This document shows positions 7,636-15,573 of a DNA stretch of 46,851 nucleotides, piece by piece. The translations under genes were made by a program, and so were the position numbers. The notes beneath the pieces are model-generated. The model saw nothing but the letters and a program-made list of their open reading frames with translations, did not search any database and was not told the origin of the DNA. The stretch's first letter is position 1. Every line of letters starts with the position of its first letter. The stretch comes from 2-01-FULL-49-10 sp041652335 (GTDB lineage: Bacteria; Patescibacteriota; Kazan-3B-28; UBA10110), in assembly GCA_041652335.1 (NCBI GenBank), contig JBAZHL010000001.1, positions 1 through 46,851 on the forward strand. Reading direction: 5' to 3'.

Positions 7636-8970
7636 ATGGAACCTATCAAAAAGATATTTCGCCCCATCGTCCGCCAGACAGCGCCCTGGATGTTTGATAT
7701 CTATCACCATCTGCGTGGGATGACAGCGGCTACCATATACGGATTCCCCTCGGCCAAGATGCGAGTGATCGGCGTCACCGGCACCAACGGCAAAACCACC
7801 GTCTGTAATATGCTGGCGCATATTCTCGAAGCTAACGGCGAACGGGTCGGCTTGGCCACCACCGTTAACATCTGGACCGGTAATCGCAAATGGATCAACG
7901 AGACCAAGATGACCACCCTCTCCCCCTTCGCCTTGCAAGGGCTACTGCGCAAAATGGTTAACCACAAATGTACCTATGCCATTGTGGAGACTACTTCACA
8001 CGCGCTCGACCAGCATCGAACTTGGGGCATCTTCTATGATGTAGCGGTATTCACCAATCTCACCCACGACCATCTCGACTATCACAAAACCTTAGAACAA
8101 TACCAAACCGCTAAAGGCCTACTGTTCAAGAATTTAGCCGATAGCCTACGCAAGCCCAACCTACCCAAAACCGCGATCATTAACATCAGCGATCCGGCGG
8201 GTGAATATTTTGATCAGTTTATCACCGACCAAAAGTTTTATTTTGCCATTGATGATATCAACACACCCGCGACACCAGACAAAACCCTCTGGGCAACTGA
8301 TGTAAAAGAAGACCGAGACGCTACTCATTTTATTCTGCACACACCAAATGGCAGTGCGGACATTACTCTGCACCTGCCCGGCAAGTTTAACGTTTACAAC
8401 GCTTTAGCGGCCGCCTCCGCGGCACATGCTCTGGGCATCCCTCTGATCAAAATCCAACAAGGCTTAGATAGTTTATGGCAGGTTCCTGGTCGGATGGAGT
8501 ATGTACCCAACACTAAAGGAATCGATATCATCATCGATTACGCTCATACTCCCGATGGGTTCCAAAAAGTTTTTGAAGCGCTTAGACCGATCGTCAGCGG
8601 CAAGATCATCGCCGTGTTTGGCGCTTCCGGTGAGCGCGACAAAACCAAACGGCCCATCTTAGGACAGATCGCTTCTCACTTTGCTGACGAAATTATTCTG
8701 ACGGAAGAGGATCCGGCCAGCGAAGATCCGTTTGAGATAGTTAAAGAGATCGGCGTGGGATTAGATCCTAACAAGTTTCAAGCCGATAAAAATCTGCACA
8801 TCATTATCGATCGAAAAGAAGCGATCAAAAAAGCCCTGTCCATAGCAGTTACTGGAGACTTGGTGCTGTGCCTCTCTATGGGGGCCCAAACAGTAATGGC
8901 GAAGGGTGGCAGCAAGGTTCCGTATAGCGAACGCGCCACAATTGAAGATGCTCTAAGGGCTATGTCATAA
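7636..8970 (+). CDS. murE: MurE-like UDP-N-acetylmuramyl-tripeptide synthetase, N-terminally short
   Basis: Mur ligase that adds the third residue to the peptidoglycan stem peptide using ATP. Visible features are the P-loop GVTGTNGKTT (~46-55), YAIVETTSHALDQHR, TNLTHDHLDYH, the central-domain lysine region, IIIDYAHTPDGF, VFGASGERDKTKRP and ILTEEDPASEDP. The 444 residues are shorter than usual (~490): the P-loop lies near residue 48 rather than ~110, so most of the N-terminal UMP-binding domain is absent. The loop that is DNPR in DAP-adding MurE reads EDPAS here, so the third amino acid cannot be assigned. The gene follows FemAB and ends 29 bases before the SIMPL gene. No SD is visible. Confidence 0.88.
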   Translation: MEPIKKIFRPIVRQTAPWMFDIYHHLRGMTAATIYGFPSAKMRVIGVTGTNGKTTVCNMLAHILEANGERVGLATTVNIWTGNRKWINETKMTTLSPFALQGLLRKMVNHKCTYAIVETTSHALDQHRTWGIFYDVAVFTNLTHDHLDYHKTLEQYQTAKGLLFKNLADSLRKPNLPKTAIINISDPAGEYFDQFITDQKFYFAIDDINTPATPDKTLWATDVKEDRDATHFILHTPNGSADITLHLPGKFNVYNALAAASAAHALGIPLIKIQQGLDSLWQVPGRMEYVPNTKGIDIIIDYAHTPDGFQKVFEALRPIVSGKIIAVFGASGERDKTKRPILGQIASHFADEIILTEEDPASEDPFEIVKEIGVGLDPNKFQADKNLHIIIDRKEAIKKALSIAVTGDLVLCLSMGAQTVMAKGGSKVPYSERATIEDALRAMS

Positions 8971-8999
8971 TAGACTGTCTATAAAAGAAAGGAGATCAG

Positions 9000-9953
9000 A
9001 TGGAATTTGATGAGAACCTAAATCCGATCGAACCCCCGTTGGAGCCCGATTGGAAACAGACCCCTCCCCCGGCGGGCCCCAGTTTTAATTATCAACAGCC
9101 GGCACAACCCGCACCGGAACCACCCAGGCCTCAAACCCCTCCCGCTCCGCCCCGGCCTCCGGTAACTCCTCCGCCACCACTCGCCCCCCAGCGCCCCCCA
9201 ATGAACGGCGGTAATGTGGTTAAGCGGTTCTGGGATCTTTTGACGATAGTAGTGTTGATCGGCGTAGTGATCGGCGTAATTGGTTTCTTTGCCAATTTGG
9301 GCAACAAGCAGGCCACTACATCAGCCACTACCGATCAAGGCCTTACCGTTACCGGCGAAGGCGAAGCTTACGTTACACCCGATGTAGCTAAGATCGATTT
9401 TGGCGTTAGCACCGAGGCCAAGAACTTGGCCGATTCGCAAAAAGCTAACAGCGAGGCGATCGCCAAAATTAAAGATGCCCTGCAAGGTTACGATATCGAA
9501 GCCAAGGATATCAAAACTCTCTACTACACCATCAACCCGGAGTACAACTACATCACTAATCGCGCACCGATCCTCCGCGGCTACACCACTCGTCATACCG
9601 TTCGGGTAACTGTGCGCAAATTAGAAGATTCGGATGGCGTGGTGCAGACCTTGGGCAACGCCGGCGCTACCGAGATCAGCCAGGTACAGTTTACCGTGGA
9701 TGATCCAACCGATATCCAAAAAGAGGCTCGCGAAAAAGCTATCGATGCCGCCAAAGAAAAAGCCAAACAGTTGGCTAACTTAAGCGGCGCCAAGTTGGGT
9801 CACATCATCTCGATCAGCGAGAACACCCCCAGTCTGGACGGTGGAGTAGTACCAAAGTATGCCGAAGGAATGGGCGGCGGCTCCAGCATTGGGTTAGAGG
9901 AAGGCAGCATGGCTATTACCTCTAACGTCACCATCACCTACTCTCTCAACTAA
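9000..9953 (+). CDS. SIMPL (DUF541) domain protein, membrane-anchored with Pro-rich cytoplasmic tail
   Basis: 317 residues. Residues ~1-70 are extremely Pro-rich (PPAPPRPP, TPPPPLAP) and presumably cytoplasmic. One transmembrane helix follows (~76-98, LLTIVVLIGVVIGVIGFF), then an extracytoplasmic SIMPL domain (~112-317: LTVTGEGEAYVTPDVAKIDFGV, AREKAIDAAKEKAKQLANL, SMAITSNVTITYSL). SIMPL proteins have no settled biochemical role. The start is secured by AAAGGAGATCAG directly before the ATG, one of the clearest SD sequences in the window. It ends at a strong bidirectional terminator shared with gmd. Confidence 0.88.
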   Translation: MEFDENLNPIEPPLEPDWKQTPPPAGPSFNYQQPAQPAPEPPRPQTPPAPPRPPVTPPPPLAPQRPPMNGGNVVKRFWDLLTIVVLIGVVIGVIGFFANLGNKQATTSATTDQGLTVTGEGEAYVTPDVAKIDFGVSTEAKNLADSQKANSEAIAKIKDALQGYDIEAKDIKTLYYTINPEYNYITNRAPILRGYTTRHTVRVTVRKLEDSDGVVQTLGNAGATEISQVQFTVDDPTDIQKEAREKAIDAAKEKAKQLANLSGAKLGHIISISENTPSLDGGVVPKYAEGMGGGSSIGLEEGSMAITSNVTITYSLN

Positions 9954-9961
9954 CACCTCTT

Positions 9962-9984
9962 GTCCTCGGGCTCGACCCGGGGAC
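9962..9984. repeat. Short hairpin repeat GTCCTCGGG/CCCGGGGAC
   Basis: Nine-base arms with one G-T wobble around a CTCGA loop, just after the SIMPL gene stop. It resembles small dispersed hairpin repeats and precedes the terminator at 10010. Only one copy was seen in this window. Confidence 0.5.
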
Positions 9985-10009
9985 CCAGGCAGAAAATAAC
10001 ATAAAAATA

Positions 10010-10036
10010 GGGCGCTCCGCATTGGAGCGCCCTTTT
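10010..10036. terminator. Bidirectional intrinsic terminator between SIMPL gene and gmd
   Basis: A perfect 9-bp GC-rich stem, GGGCGCTCC / GGAGCGCCC, with loop GCATT, is followed by TTTTG on the plus strand. On the minus strand the same stem is followed by TATTTTTATG. It can therefore stop transcription of both convergent genes. Confidence 0.9.
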
Positions 10037-10054
10037 GTATGCGCGCGAACCAGT

Positions 10055-11164
10055 TTATCGGACCCCGGCCGACAACGCAGCGACATCGTGAGCCACCATC
10101 ATTCTGACCATCTGGTTAAAAGTGATGGTTGGCTCCCAGCCCAGATCCTGTTTGATCAGTCTGGGGTTACCCTGCAACGCGGGGAGCTCGTTGGGGCGAT
10201 AAAGAGCCGGATCAACCGCTACACAGACCTCGCCGTTTACCACCAGGTGTTCCTTCTTGAGCTCGCCCTCCCACTTGAGAGACGGCTCTCCTTTACCGGA
10301 TAGTCTCCCGGCAGCCTTAAAGGCCTCTGTCACGAAATCCCGCACGCTGTGTGTCTCTCCCGTGGCCACGAGGTAGTCTCGCAGATGGTACGGATTTTTG
10401 ACCGGCTGATTGAGAATCTGCCACATCGCACGAACATAGTCGCCCGCGTAGCCCCAATCGCGCTGGGCATCCAGATGGCCCAACCGCAAAACGACACCTC
10501 TCGTCCCACATAACCACTGTGCTACCGCCAGCGTGATCTTACGTGAGACAAACCTCAATCCGCGATGCGGCGATTCATGATTGAACAGGATCCCGGAACA
10601 CGCCCAGAGCGGGATATCCCGACGACTGCGCGCCATCACCATCAGCCGATGGGCTGCCGCTTTGCCCGCGCCATAAGGCGAGACGGGCAAAAACGGGGTG
10701 CATTCGTCTTGTGGCGTGACAGATTTCGCTGCGTCTCCGAACATCTCGGAGGTAGACGCCTGGTAGATCCTCACGTCGAAGTCGGTCATGGCCACGGCCT
10801 TGAGAATGTTCAGCACGCCGTTGATGCTGGTGGCGATAGTCATCTCTGGCAGGTCGAACGACTTGCCAACATGGCTCTGGGCTGCCAGGTTGTAGATCTC
10901 GTCTGGACCGTACTGTTCCAGTACCGTCACCAAGCTATGCAGATCAAGCACATCGCCAGTGGCCAACACCAATCGGCCAGTTTGCAGATAATCCCGCAAT
11001 GTGGGCAGCCGCAGCCTCTGCTCGGGCTCGTCGTCGCTGGTCCGGCGAACCAGCCCAACCACTCGATGATATCCCTGCTTATGCAGCAGGAACCGGGCTA
11101 AGTACGAACCATCCTGACCAGTAATACCGGTGATCAGGGCGATCTTTTCACTATTAGCTGTCAA
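10055..11164 (-). CDS. gmd: GDP-mannose 4,6-dehydratase
   Basis: Short-chain dehydrogenase/reductase that converts GDP-mannose to GDP-4-keto-6-deoxymannose, the first step to GDP-fucose, rhamnose or related sugars. The 369 residues are typical. The NADP-binding motif is TGITGQDGSYLA (~13-24), with LAAQSHVGKSF, the STSEMFG segment, and a Tyr-x3-Lys as SPYGAGKAAAH. C-terminal features are LGHLDAQRDWGYAGDYVRAMW and RPNELPALQGNP. The start is a TTG preceded by GGAGG with seven bases of spacing; no ATG fits. No fucose or rhamnose partner gene is nearby, and the glycan cluster starts 11 kb away. Codon use looks richer in G/C than neighbouring genes (CTG, GTG, CGC, GCC frequent), so recent acquisition is possible. 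Confidence 0.93.
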   Translation of the reverse strand: MTANSEKIALITGITGQDGSYLARFLLHKQGYHRVVGLVRRTSDDEPEQRLRLPTLRDYLQTGRLVLATGDVLDLHSLVTVLEQYGPDEIYNLAAQSHVGKSFDLPEMTIATSINGVLNILKAVAMTDFDVRIYQASTSEMFGDAAKSVTPQDECTPFLPVSPYGAGKAAAHRLMVMARSRRDIPLWACSGILFNHESPHRGLRFVSRKITLAVAQWLCGTRGVVLRLGHLDAQRDWGYAGDYVRAMWQILNQPVKNPYHLRDYLVATGETHSVRDFVTEAFKAAGRLSGKGEPSLKWEGELKKEHLVVNGEVCVAVDPALYRPNELPALQGNPRLIKQDLGWEPTITFNQMVRMMVAHDVAALSAGVR

Positions 11165-11251
11165 AGCAGCACCTCCGTTACGGTCATGTTTCGGCCCCAG
11201 TATGGCAAAAGTGACCCAAAAGTCAATCTGGGAGCGAAAACTCCATCCACC

Positions 11252-11325
11252 GTCATCCTGAGCGCTAGCGAAGGATCTAGCGGAGCGGCCTTATGGCCTA
11301 GATTCTTCGTTTCACTCAGAATGAC
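11252..11325. repeat. Palindromic repeat, GTCATCCTGAGCG family
   Basis: Begins GTCATCCTGAGCG and ends CACTCAGAATGAC. Inner arms GAAGGATCTA and TAGATTCTTC pair with one mismatch, and GGCC..GGCC caps the hairpin. It fills most of the gmd-polA spacer and ends 15 bases before the polA -10 box. Confidence 0.85.
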
Positions 11326-11340
11326 AGGTGAAAGACAGGT

Positions 11341-11346
11341 TATAAT
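11341..11346 (+). promoter_or_regulatory. -10 box of polA
   Basis: TATAAT, with 10 bases to the ATG at 11357, predicts a leader of only a few bases. A -35 match is poor (ATGACA at 11321 has 14-base spacing and derives from the repeat end). Confidence 0.5.
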
Positions 11347-11356
11347 TAACTTAGAT

Positions 11357-13552
11357 ATGGCTACCAGACGGAAAAAATTAGTGCTAATCGACGGGAACTC
11401 TCTGGTTCACCGAGGCTTTCATGCCTTTTCCCGCCTGGGGCTAACCTCCCCTACTGGCGAGAACACCACCGCCACCTATGGTTTTGCTTTTATCCTGCTC
11501 AACATCCTGGGTAGATTAAAACCAGATTACATTGCGGTAACCTTCGATACCCAGGCCCCCACCTTCCGCCACGAGGAATACAAGGAGTATAAGGCCACCC
11601 GCATCAAGGCGCCACAAGAGCTCTACGATCAGATCCCACGCATCCAAGAGCTAGTCGAGGTATTTAATATTCCGATGTTCTTAAAAGAAGGATTCGAGGC
11701 GGATGACATCATCGGCACCCTATCAGCCCAAGCGCCTAAGGATTTGGATACCTACATCGCCACCGGCGATATGGACACTCTACAGTTGGTGGATAACAAC
11801 ACCTTCGTTTACGCTCCGCGCAAAGGCTTTTCGGATATGATCATCTTCGACGCCGATACGGTAAAAAATCTCAAAGGTTTAGCGCCCGAGCAGATGATAG
11901 ATTACAAAGGTTTGCGGGGCGACCCTTCGGACAACATCCCGGGCGTTCACGGCATCGGCGATAAAGGCGCACTGCAACTGCTGCAAGAATTTGGCTCGAT
12001 CGAAAACCTGTATAAAAATTTGGACAAAGTCCCCGATCGCTACCGCAAACTATTAGAAGCAAATCGCGATATGGCTATCCAAAGCAAGCGGCTCGCTACT
12101 ATTGTGCGAGACGTGCCGGTCAAATTAGACCTCAACAAGGCCGTGCTCAAAGAGTACGACGAAAAGAAGGTACGCGACCTGTTCTACAAACTCGGCTTTA
12201 ACAGCCTGATGAACAAACTGCCCAAAAGCGACGCCGAGATGGCTCTACCCTTAGCTGAAGAGGCCACCCCACCCAACCTCCCCTTATCAAGGGGAGGAGA
12301 GGAGGGGTCAATCAAAAGAACTATCAAAAATCAGGCGGATAGAATTGATGCCGAACTCGACCCCGTGCTTAAACGGATCGAGAACGCCGGCGTATTGTTA
12401 GATACCAAATGGCTGAACCGGCTAACCAAAGAAGTTAGCGAAAAACTGCTAACCTTAAGCGGCCAGATCTACAAACACTCCCATCAGGATTTTAATATCA
12501 ACTCCCCCTCCCAGTTGGCGACGGTACTATTTGAGAAACTACATTTACCCACCGAGGGCATCGGCAAAACTAAAACCGGATTTTCCACCGCCGCCTCGGA
12601 ACTGAATAAACTTAAAGGTGTTCACCCCATCATCGAACCCATCTTGGAGTACCGCGAGTTAGAGAAACTGCGGAACACCTATTTAGAGACCCTACCTAAA
12701 TTAGTAGATAAAGATAGCCGCCTCCACACCCACTTTGCCCAGAACACTTCTACGGGGAGACTTAGCTCTTCCGAACCTAACCTGCAAAACATCCCGATCC
12801 GCACCGAATTGGGCGCCGAGATCCGCAAAGCATTTATCGCGCCCAAAGGTTACGAACTGATCTCCGCCGACTATTCGCAGGTAGAGCTCCGGGTAGTTGC
12901 CCACATCTCGCAGGATAAACGGTTGATCGAAACCTTCCTCAAAAACGAAGACATCCATACCGCTACCGCGGCTGAGATCGAAGGCGTACCGATGGATGAG
13001 GTTACCAAAGCTCAGCGCCGCAAAGCTAAGGCCGTTAACTTCGGGATCGTGTACGGGATCAGCGCTCACGGTTTAGCCGAAGGCACCGGGATGAGCTACG
13101 GCGAGGCAAAGAACTATATCGATAAATACTTTACCCTTCATCCGGGCGTTAAAAAATATGTTAAAGATACCATTCTATTTGCCCAACAAAAGGGTTTTGT
13201 ACAAACCCTGCTTGGCCGTAAGCGCGAACTCCCGGAAGTAAATTCAAATATCGTGAATGTTCGGTTAGCCGCTGAGCGGATGGCTATTAACGCCCCGATC
13301 CAAGGTACCGCCGCCGATCTGATCAAGCTGGCGATGATCGAGATAGATAAGAACTTGGCCAAGATCAGCCCCAAATCCAAGATGGTGCTTCAGATCCACG
13401 ACGAGCTATTATTTGAGACGCCCGATAATGAAGTGGCCAAGGTAGCCGACTTCGTCAAAGAGACTATGGAAAACATCTACCCGTTAGATGTACCCTTAAC
13501 TGTTAATATCGAATCCGGCCCCAGTTGGGGCGACACGAGAAAAATTGGGTGA
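11357..13552 (+). CDS. polA: DNA polymerase I without 3'-5' exonuclease domain
   Basis: The start is placed at 11357 (MATRRKKLVLIDGNSLVHRG), since the longer frame would translate the upstream repeat and promoter. The protein has 731 residues versus ~930 for E. coli. Residues 1-~290 form the 5'-3' exonuclease (VTFDTQAPTFRHE, EADDIIGTLS, GDMDTLQLV, GLRGDPSDNIPGVHGIGDKGA). After a short linker the polymerase domain starts (~330): TSTGRLSSSEPNLQNIPIR, motif A DYSQVELRVVAHIS, O-helix RRKAKAVNFGIVYG, motif C QIHDELLFE. The intervening proofreading domain is absent. The linker (~residues 304-317, PPNLPLSRGGEEG) is encoded by a palindromic repeat. The stop overlaps the GTG start of the HEPN gene. 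Confidence 0.96.
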   Translation: MATRRKKLVLIDGNSLVHRGFHAFSRLGLTSPTGENTTATYGFAFILLNILGRLKPDYIAVTFDTQAPTFRHEEYKEYKATRIKAPQELYDQIPRIQELVEVFNIPMFLKEGFEADDIIGTLSAQAPKDLDTYIATGDMDTLQLVDNNTFVYAPRKGFSDMIIFDADTVKNLKGLAPEQMIDYKGLRGDPSDNIPGVHGIGDKGALQLLQEFGSIENLYKNLDKVPDRYRKLLEANRDMAIQSKRLATIVRDVPVKLDLNKAVLKEYDEKKVRDLFYKLGFNSLMNKLPKSDAEMALPLAEEATPPNLPLSRGGEEGSIKRTIKNQADRIDAELDPVLKRIENAGVLLDTKWLNRLTKEVSEKLLTLSGQIYKHSHQDFNINSPSQLATVLFEKLHLPTEGIGKTKTGFSTAASELNKLKGVHPIIEPILEYRELEKLRNTYLETLPKLVDKDSRLHTHFAQNTSTGRLSSSEPNLQNIPIRTELGAEIRKAFIAPKGYELISADYSQVELRVVAHISQDKRLIETFLKNEDIHTATAAEIEGVPMDEVTKAQRRKAKAVNFGIVYGISAHGLAEGTGMSYGEAKNYIDKYFTLHPGVKKYVKDTILFAQQKGFVQTLLGRKRELPEVNSNIVNVRLAAERMAINAPIQGTAADLIKLAMIEIDKNLAKISPKSKMVLQIHDELLFETPDNEVAKVADFVKETMENIYPLDVPLTVNIESGPSWGDTRKIG
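12266..12308. repeat. Palindromic repeat inside polA (inter-domain linker)
   Basis: The core is a perfect hairpin CCTCCCCTT-ATC-AAGGGGAGG (12277-12297), flanked by ACCCC/GGGGT-rich shoulders. It is read in frame as PPNLPLSRGGEEG between the two PolA domains. The composition and peptide do not resemble conserved PolA sequence, so it looks like an inserted repeat that was tolerated in a flexible linker. Confidence 0.65.
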
Positions 13553-14190
13553 ATAAATCGCAAAATACGATCCAAGTTGCCACCGAAAGCGCAGACGAAC
13601 GTGTGCGATATTTTAATGAGTTTTATGAAAAGCATATCGCACACGAGGATAGTCTCTTAATTGTGACTCTAAAATTCCACCTATTTGCAGAGGAACAGCT
13701 CAGTAGAATTATACAAATGATTTTCCCTAACCCTAAAGCGGTATTAGATAAATCTACTCAATTCCGCGATAAGGTCAGATTATTTAGGGCGATAGCACGG
13801 CCTCGGGACAACATCGTGGCATCCCAAATAGAAGGACTGGGCGAAATCAGAAATAAATTTGCGCACAATATGAGTTTTGATTTTCGAGGCAGGGATGATG
13901 GATTCTTGAATGGTTTTGCTAAACTTTGTCAATGCAATCAATCAGAAGTTCCTAATGATCTAAACAAACGATTGCTCAAATTCAAGAGCGGGCTTGGTAG
14001 CCTATCTGGGAATCTCTCTGGCATCGTAAGCCGTGTAGAGATATCTCCAATGTCATACCTCATAGAAGCGGGAGGACATTTGAAAAATGACCGGCTAATC
14101 CCCGTAGATGATATATATCCAGGAGATGAAATAAAAAATATATCTGTGGCGGTAAAAAGGCATATGCAAGAAACGACCGATAACACTTAA
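13549..14190 (+). CDS. HEPN-like domain protein (RNxxxH), possible ribonuclease toxin
   Basis: 213 residues if translation starts at the GTG overlapping the polA stop (GTGA). The mostly helical N-terminal half (LLIVTLKFHLFAEEQLSRII at ~36-55) ends in GLGEIRNKFAH. This holds R101-N102-x3-H106, the HEPN RNxxxH motif, which is catalytic in RNA-cleaving HEPN toxins and defence proteins; some HEPN proteins are not nucleases. The C-terminal half has no recognisable motif. The gene is visibly more AT-rich than its neighbours and uses AGA/AGG, ATA and TTT freely, suggesting horizontal transfer. A DUF6884-like gene follows after eight bases. Family assignment is by motif only; a regulatory or substrate-binding HEPN role is also possible. 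Confidence 0.6.
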   Translation: MNKSQNTIQVATESADERVRYFNEFYEKHIAHEDSLLIVTLKFHLFAEEQLSRIIQMIFPNPKAVLDKSTQFRDKVRLFRAIARPRDNIVASQIEGLGEIRNKFAHNMSFDFRGRDDGFLNGFAKLCQCNQSEVPNDLNKRLLKFKSGLGSLSGNLSGIVSRVEISPMSYLIEAGGHLKNDRLIPVDDIYPGDEIKNISVAVKRHMQETTDNT

Positions 14191-14198
14191 AATGAGTC

Positions 14199-14624
14199 AT
14201 GAAATACCTACTCACATTCTGCAGTAACGATCAGGATCCGCGGGAAGAGCTACTCCCCGCTCGGGAGCGCTACCAATCCAAATTTATGCAACAGGTGATC
14301 GAAGAGGGCGAGCGTACCAATACTCCGGTTTTAATCCTGTCCGGCAAATTTGGCATACTAACTCCAGACACCGAGATCCCTCACTACGACCACCTTCTCC
14401 TTGAAGAGGAAGTTGATGATAAAGTCGCAGAAGTTATCGTGCAGCTGGAGAAATTAGGGGTAGATGATATTGAGGCTTACATCAAGAAAGGGCGCGAGGT
14501 CGAGGGCTGGAACCCATACTACGAAGTATTAGAAAGAGCCGCCCGAGCTATTGACGCCAAATTAGAATACGCCGAACTCCCCGAAGCATCCGAACCCCGC
14601 TCCGAAATCACCCGCCTTCATTAA
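14199..14624 (+). CDS. DUF6884/YaaA-like small protein
   Basis: 141 residues. A short N-terminal strand (KYLLTFCSND) is followed by ARERYQSKFM and LILSGKFGILTPDTEIPHYD (~47-66). This resembles the 'SAKYGLL.P...I.PYD' signature of DUF6884 and YaaA-related proteins, some of which sit in phage or nucleic-acid-modification contexts. The rest is acidic and helical. It lies eight bases after the HEPN-like gene, and the two probably share a transcript with polA. The composition is closer to the rest of the genome than that of the HEPN gene. Function unknown. Confidence 0.55.
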   Translation: MKYLLTFCSNDQDPREELLPARERYQSKFMQQVIEEGERTNTPVLILSGKFGILTPDTEIPHYDHLLLEEEVDDKVAEVIVQLEKLGVDDIEAYIKKGREVEGWNPYYEVLERAARAIDAKLEYAELPEASEPRSEITRLH

Positions 14625-14661
14625 CTTATCACCTATCACTTGTCACTTTTAACTATTTTTT

Positions 14662-15573
14662 ATGCCTGAACTTCCCGAAGTAGAAACAGTTGTTCGCGGC
14701 CTCTCCCGACACATCGTCGGGCAGAAAATAAAACATATCCATATACCAGCCAAAACCAGCTTTAAAGGCACAGCCAAAATGGCTGAGGGATTAAAGATAA
14801 AAAAGATCACCCGCCGCGGCAAGGGCATTATTATTGATCTCGCCAAAGATCAAACCATCCTGGTCCATCTAAAGATGACAGGGCAACTTATATATGTTCC
14901 GTCATTGCGAGGAGGTAAGCCGACGAAGCAATCTGGATTGCCACGCTACGCTCGCAATGACGAAAAAAGACTCAACTATGGCCACCCTACCGACGATTTT
15001 ACCAACACCATGCCCTCCAAACACACGCGGGTTTGGTTTGAGTTATCAAAAGGTAACCTCTATTTTAACGACCAGCGCCGTTTTGGCTGGGTAAAATCGG
15101 TTGCTACCAAAGATGCCCTAAAAGATAAATTCTTTGCCGGGCTTGGGGTGGAGCCGTTCGATACAAAATTCACTCCCGCCTTTTTGTATGTGGCTATTCA
15201 ACGTCGACCCAAGAGCAATATCAAGGCCATCATTTTAGACCAATCGTTAGTAACCGGCATCGGCAACATCTATTCCGACGAGGCACTATTTTATGCTCGC
15301 ATCCGCCCTACCCGCTTAGGCAGATCCATCACTAAGCCGGACTCCACCAGGCTTGTTGGCGCCATCAAAAAGGTACTAACAAAAGGGATCAAATATTCGG
15401 GGACAAGCATCAACACCCACCGCACCCCCGAAGGTTCGATGGGCCGAATGCAGGGCTACCTGGCAGTGTACGATCGCAAAGGCCTCCCCTGCCGCGGCAC
15501 CTGCAAAGGTAAAGTCGAAAAGATCCGCCTGAATGGTAGAGGCACCCACTTCTGCCCCAGTTGTCAGAAATAA
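14662..15573 (+). CDS. mutM: Formamidopyrimidine-DNA glycosylase (Fpg/MutM) with in-frame repeat insertion
   Basis: Base-excision repair bifunctional glycosylase/lyase that removes 8-oxoguanine and FaPy. The N-terminus MPELPEVETV gives catalytic Pro2 and Glu3. RRGKG carries the conserved lysine. DQSLVTGIGNIYSDEALF is the helix-two-turn-helix, and GRGTHFCPSCQ is the end of the zinc finger. The 303 residues exceed the usual ~270. Residues ~80-101 (PSLRGGKPTKQSG, LPRYARNDE) are the translation of a GTCATTGCGAG palindromic repeat inserted in frame in a surface loop between HLKMTGQLIYV and KHTRVWFEL. The first zinc pair reads C-R-G-T-C (C-x3-C) where the family has C-x2-C. No SD precedes the start. 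Confidence 0.93.
   Translation: MPELPEVETVVRGLSRHIVGQKIKHIHIPAKTSFKGTAKMAEGLKIKKITRRGKGIIIDLAKDQTILVHLKMTGQLIYVPSLRGGKPTKQSGLPRYARNDEKRLNYGHPTDDFTNTMPSKHTRVWFELSKGNLYFNDQRRFGWVKSVATKDALKDKFFAGLGVEPFDTKFTPAFLYVAIQRRPKSNIKAIILDQSLVTGIGNIYSDEALFYARIRPTRLGRSITKPDSTRLVGAIKKVLTKGIKYSGTSINTHRTPEGSMGRMQGYLAVYDRKGLPCRGTCKGKVEKIRLNGRGTHFCPSCQK
14901..14961. repeat. Palindromic repeat, GTCATTGCGAG family, inside mutM
   Basis: A 61-base element begins GTCATTGCGAGGAGG and ends CTCGCAATGAC, with the same AAGCAATCT..GATTGCC core as the copy at 2461. It is read without a stop in the mutM frame. Confidence 0.9.

Noticed and set aside
10022..10303. Open frame starting in the SIMPL/gmd terminator
   Set aside because: Its start lies in the terminator stem and its body is antisense to the end of gmd.
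10565..11101. 178-codon open frame on the plus strand opposite gmd
   Set aside because: It lies wholly antisense to a well-recognised enzyme, its peptide shows no family features, and long antisense frames are expected in a G/C-biased gene.
11186..11356. N-terminal extension of polA
   Set aside because: The extra 57 residues are a translation of a palindromic repeat and the TATAAT box; the conserved N-terminus begins at 11357.
13549..14624. The HEPN/DUF6884-like pair called outright as a known toxin-antitoxin system
   Set aside because: The second protein lacks any recognised antitoxin (MNT or AMPylase) motif, so only the motif-level description is kept.
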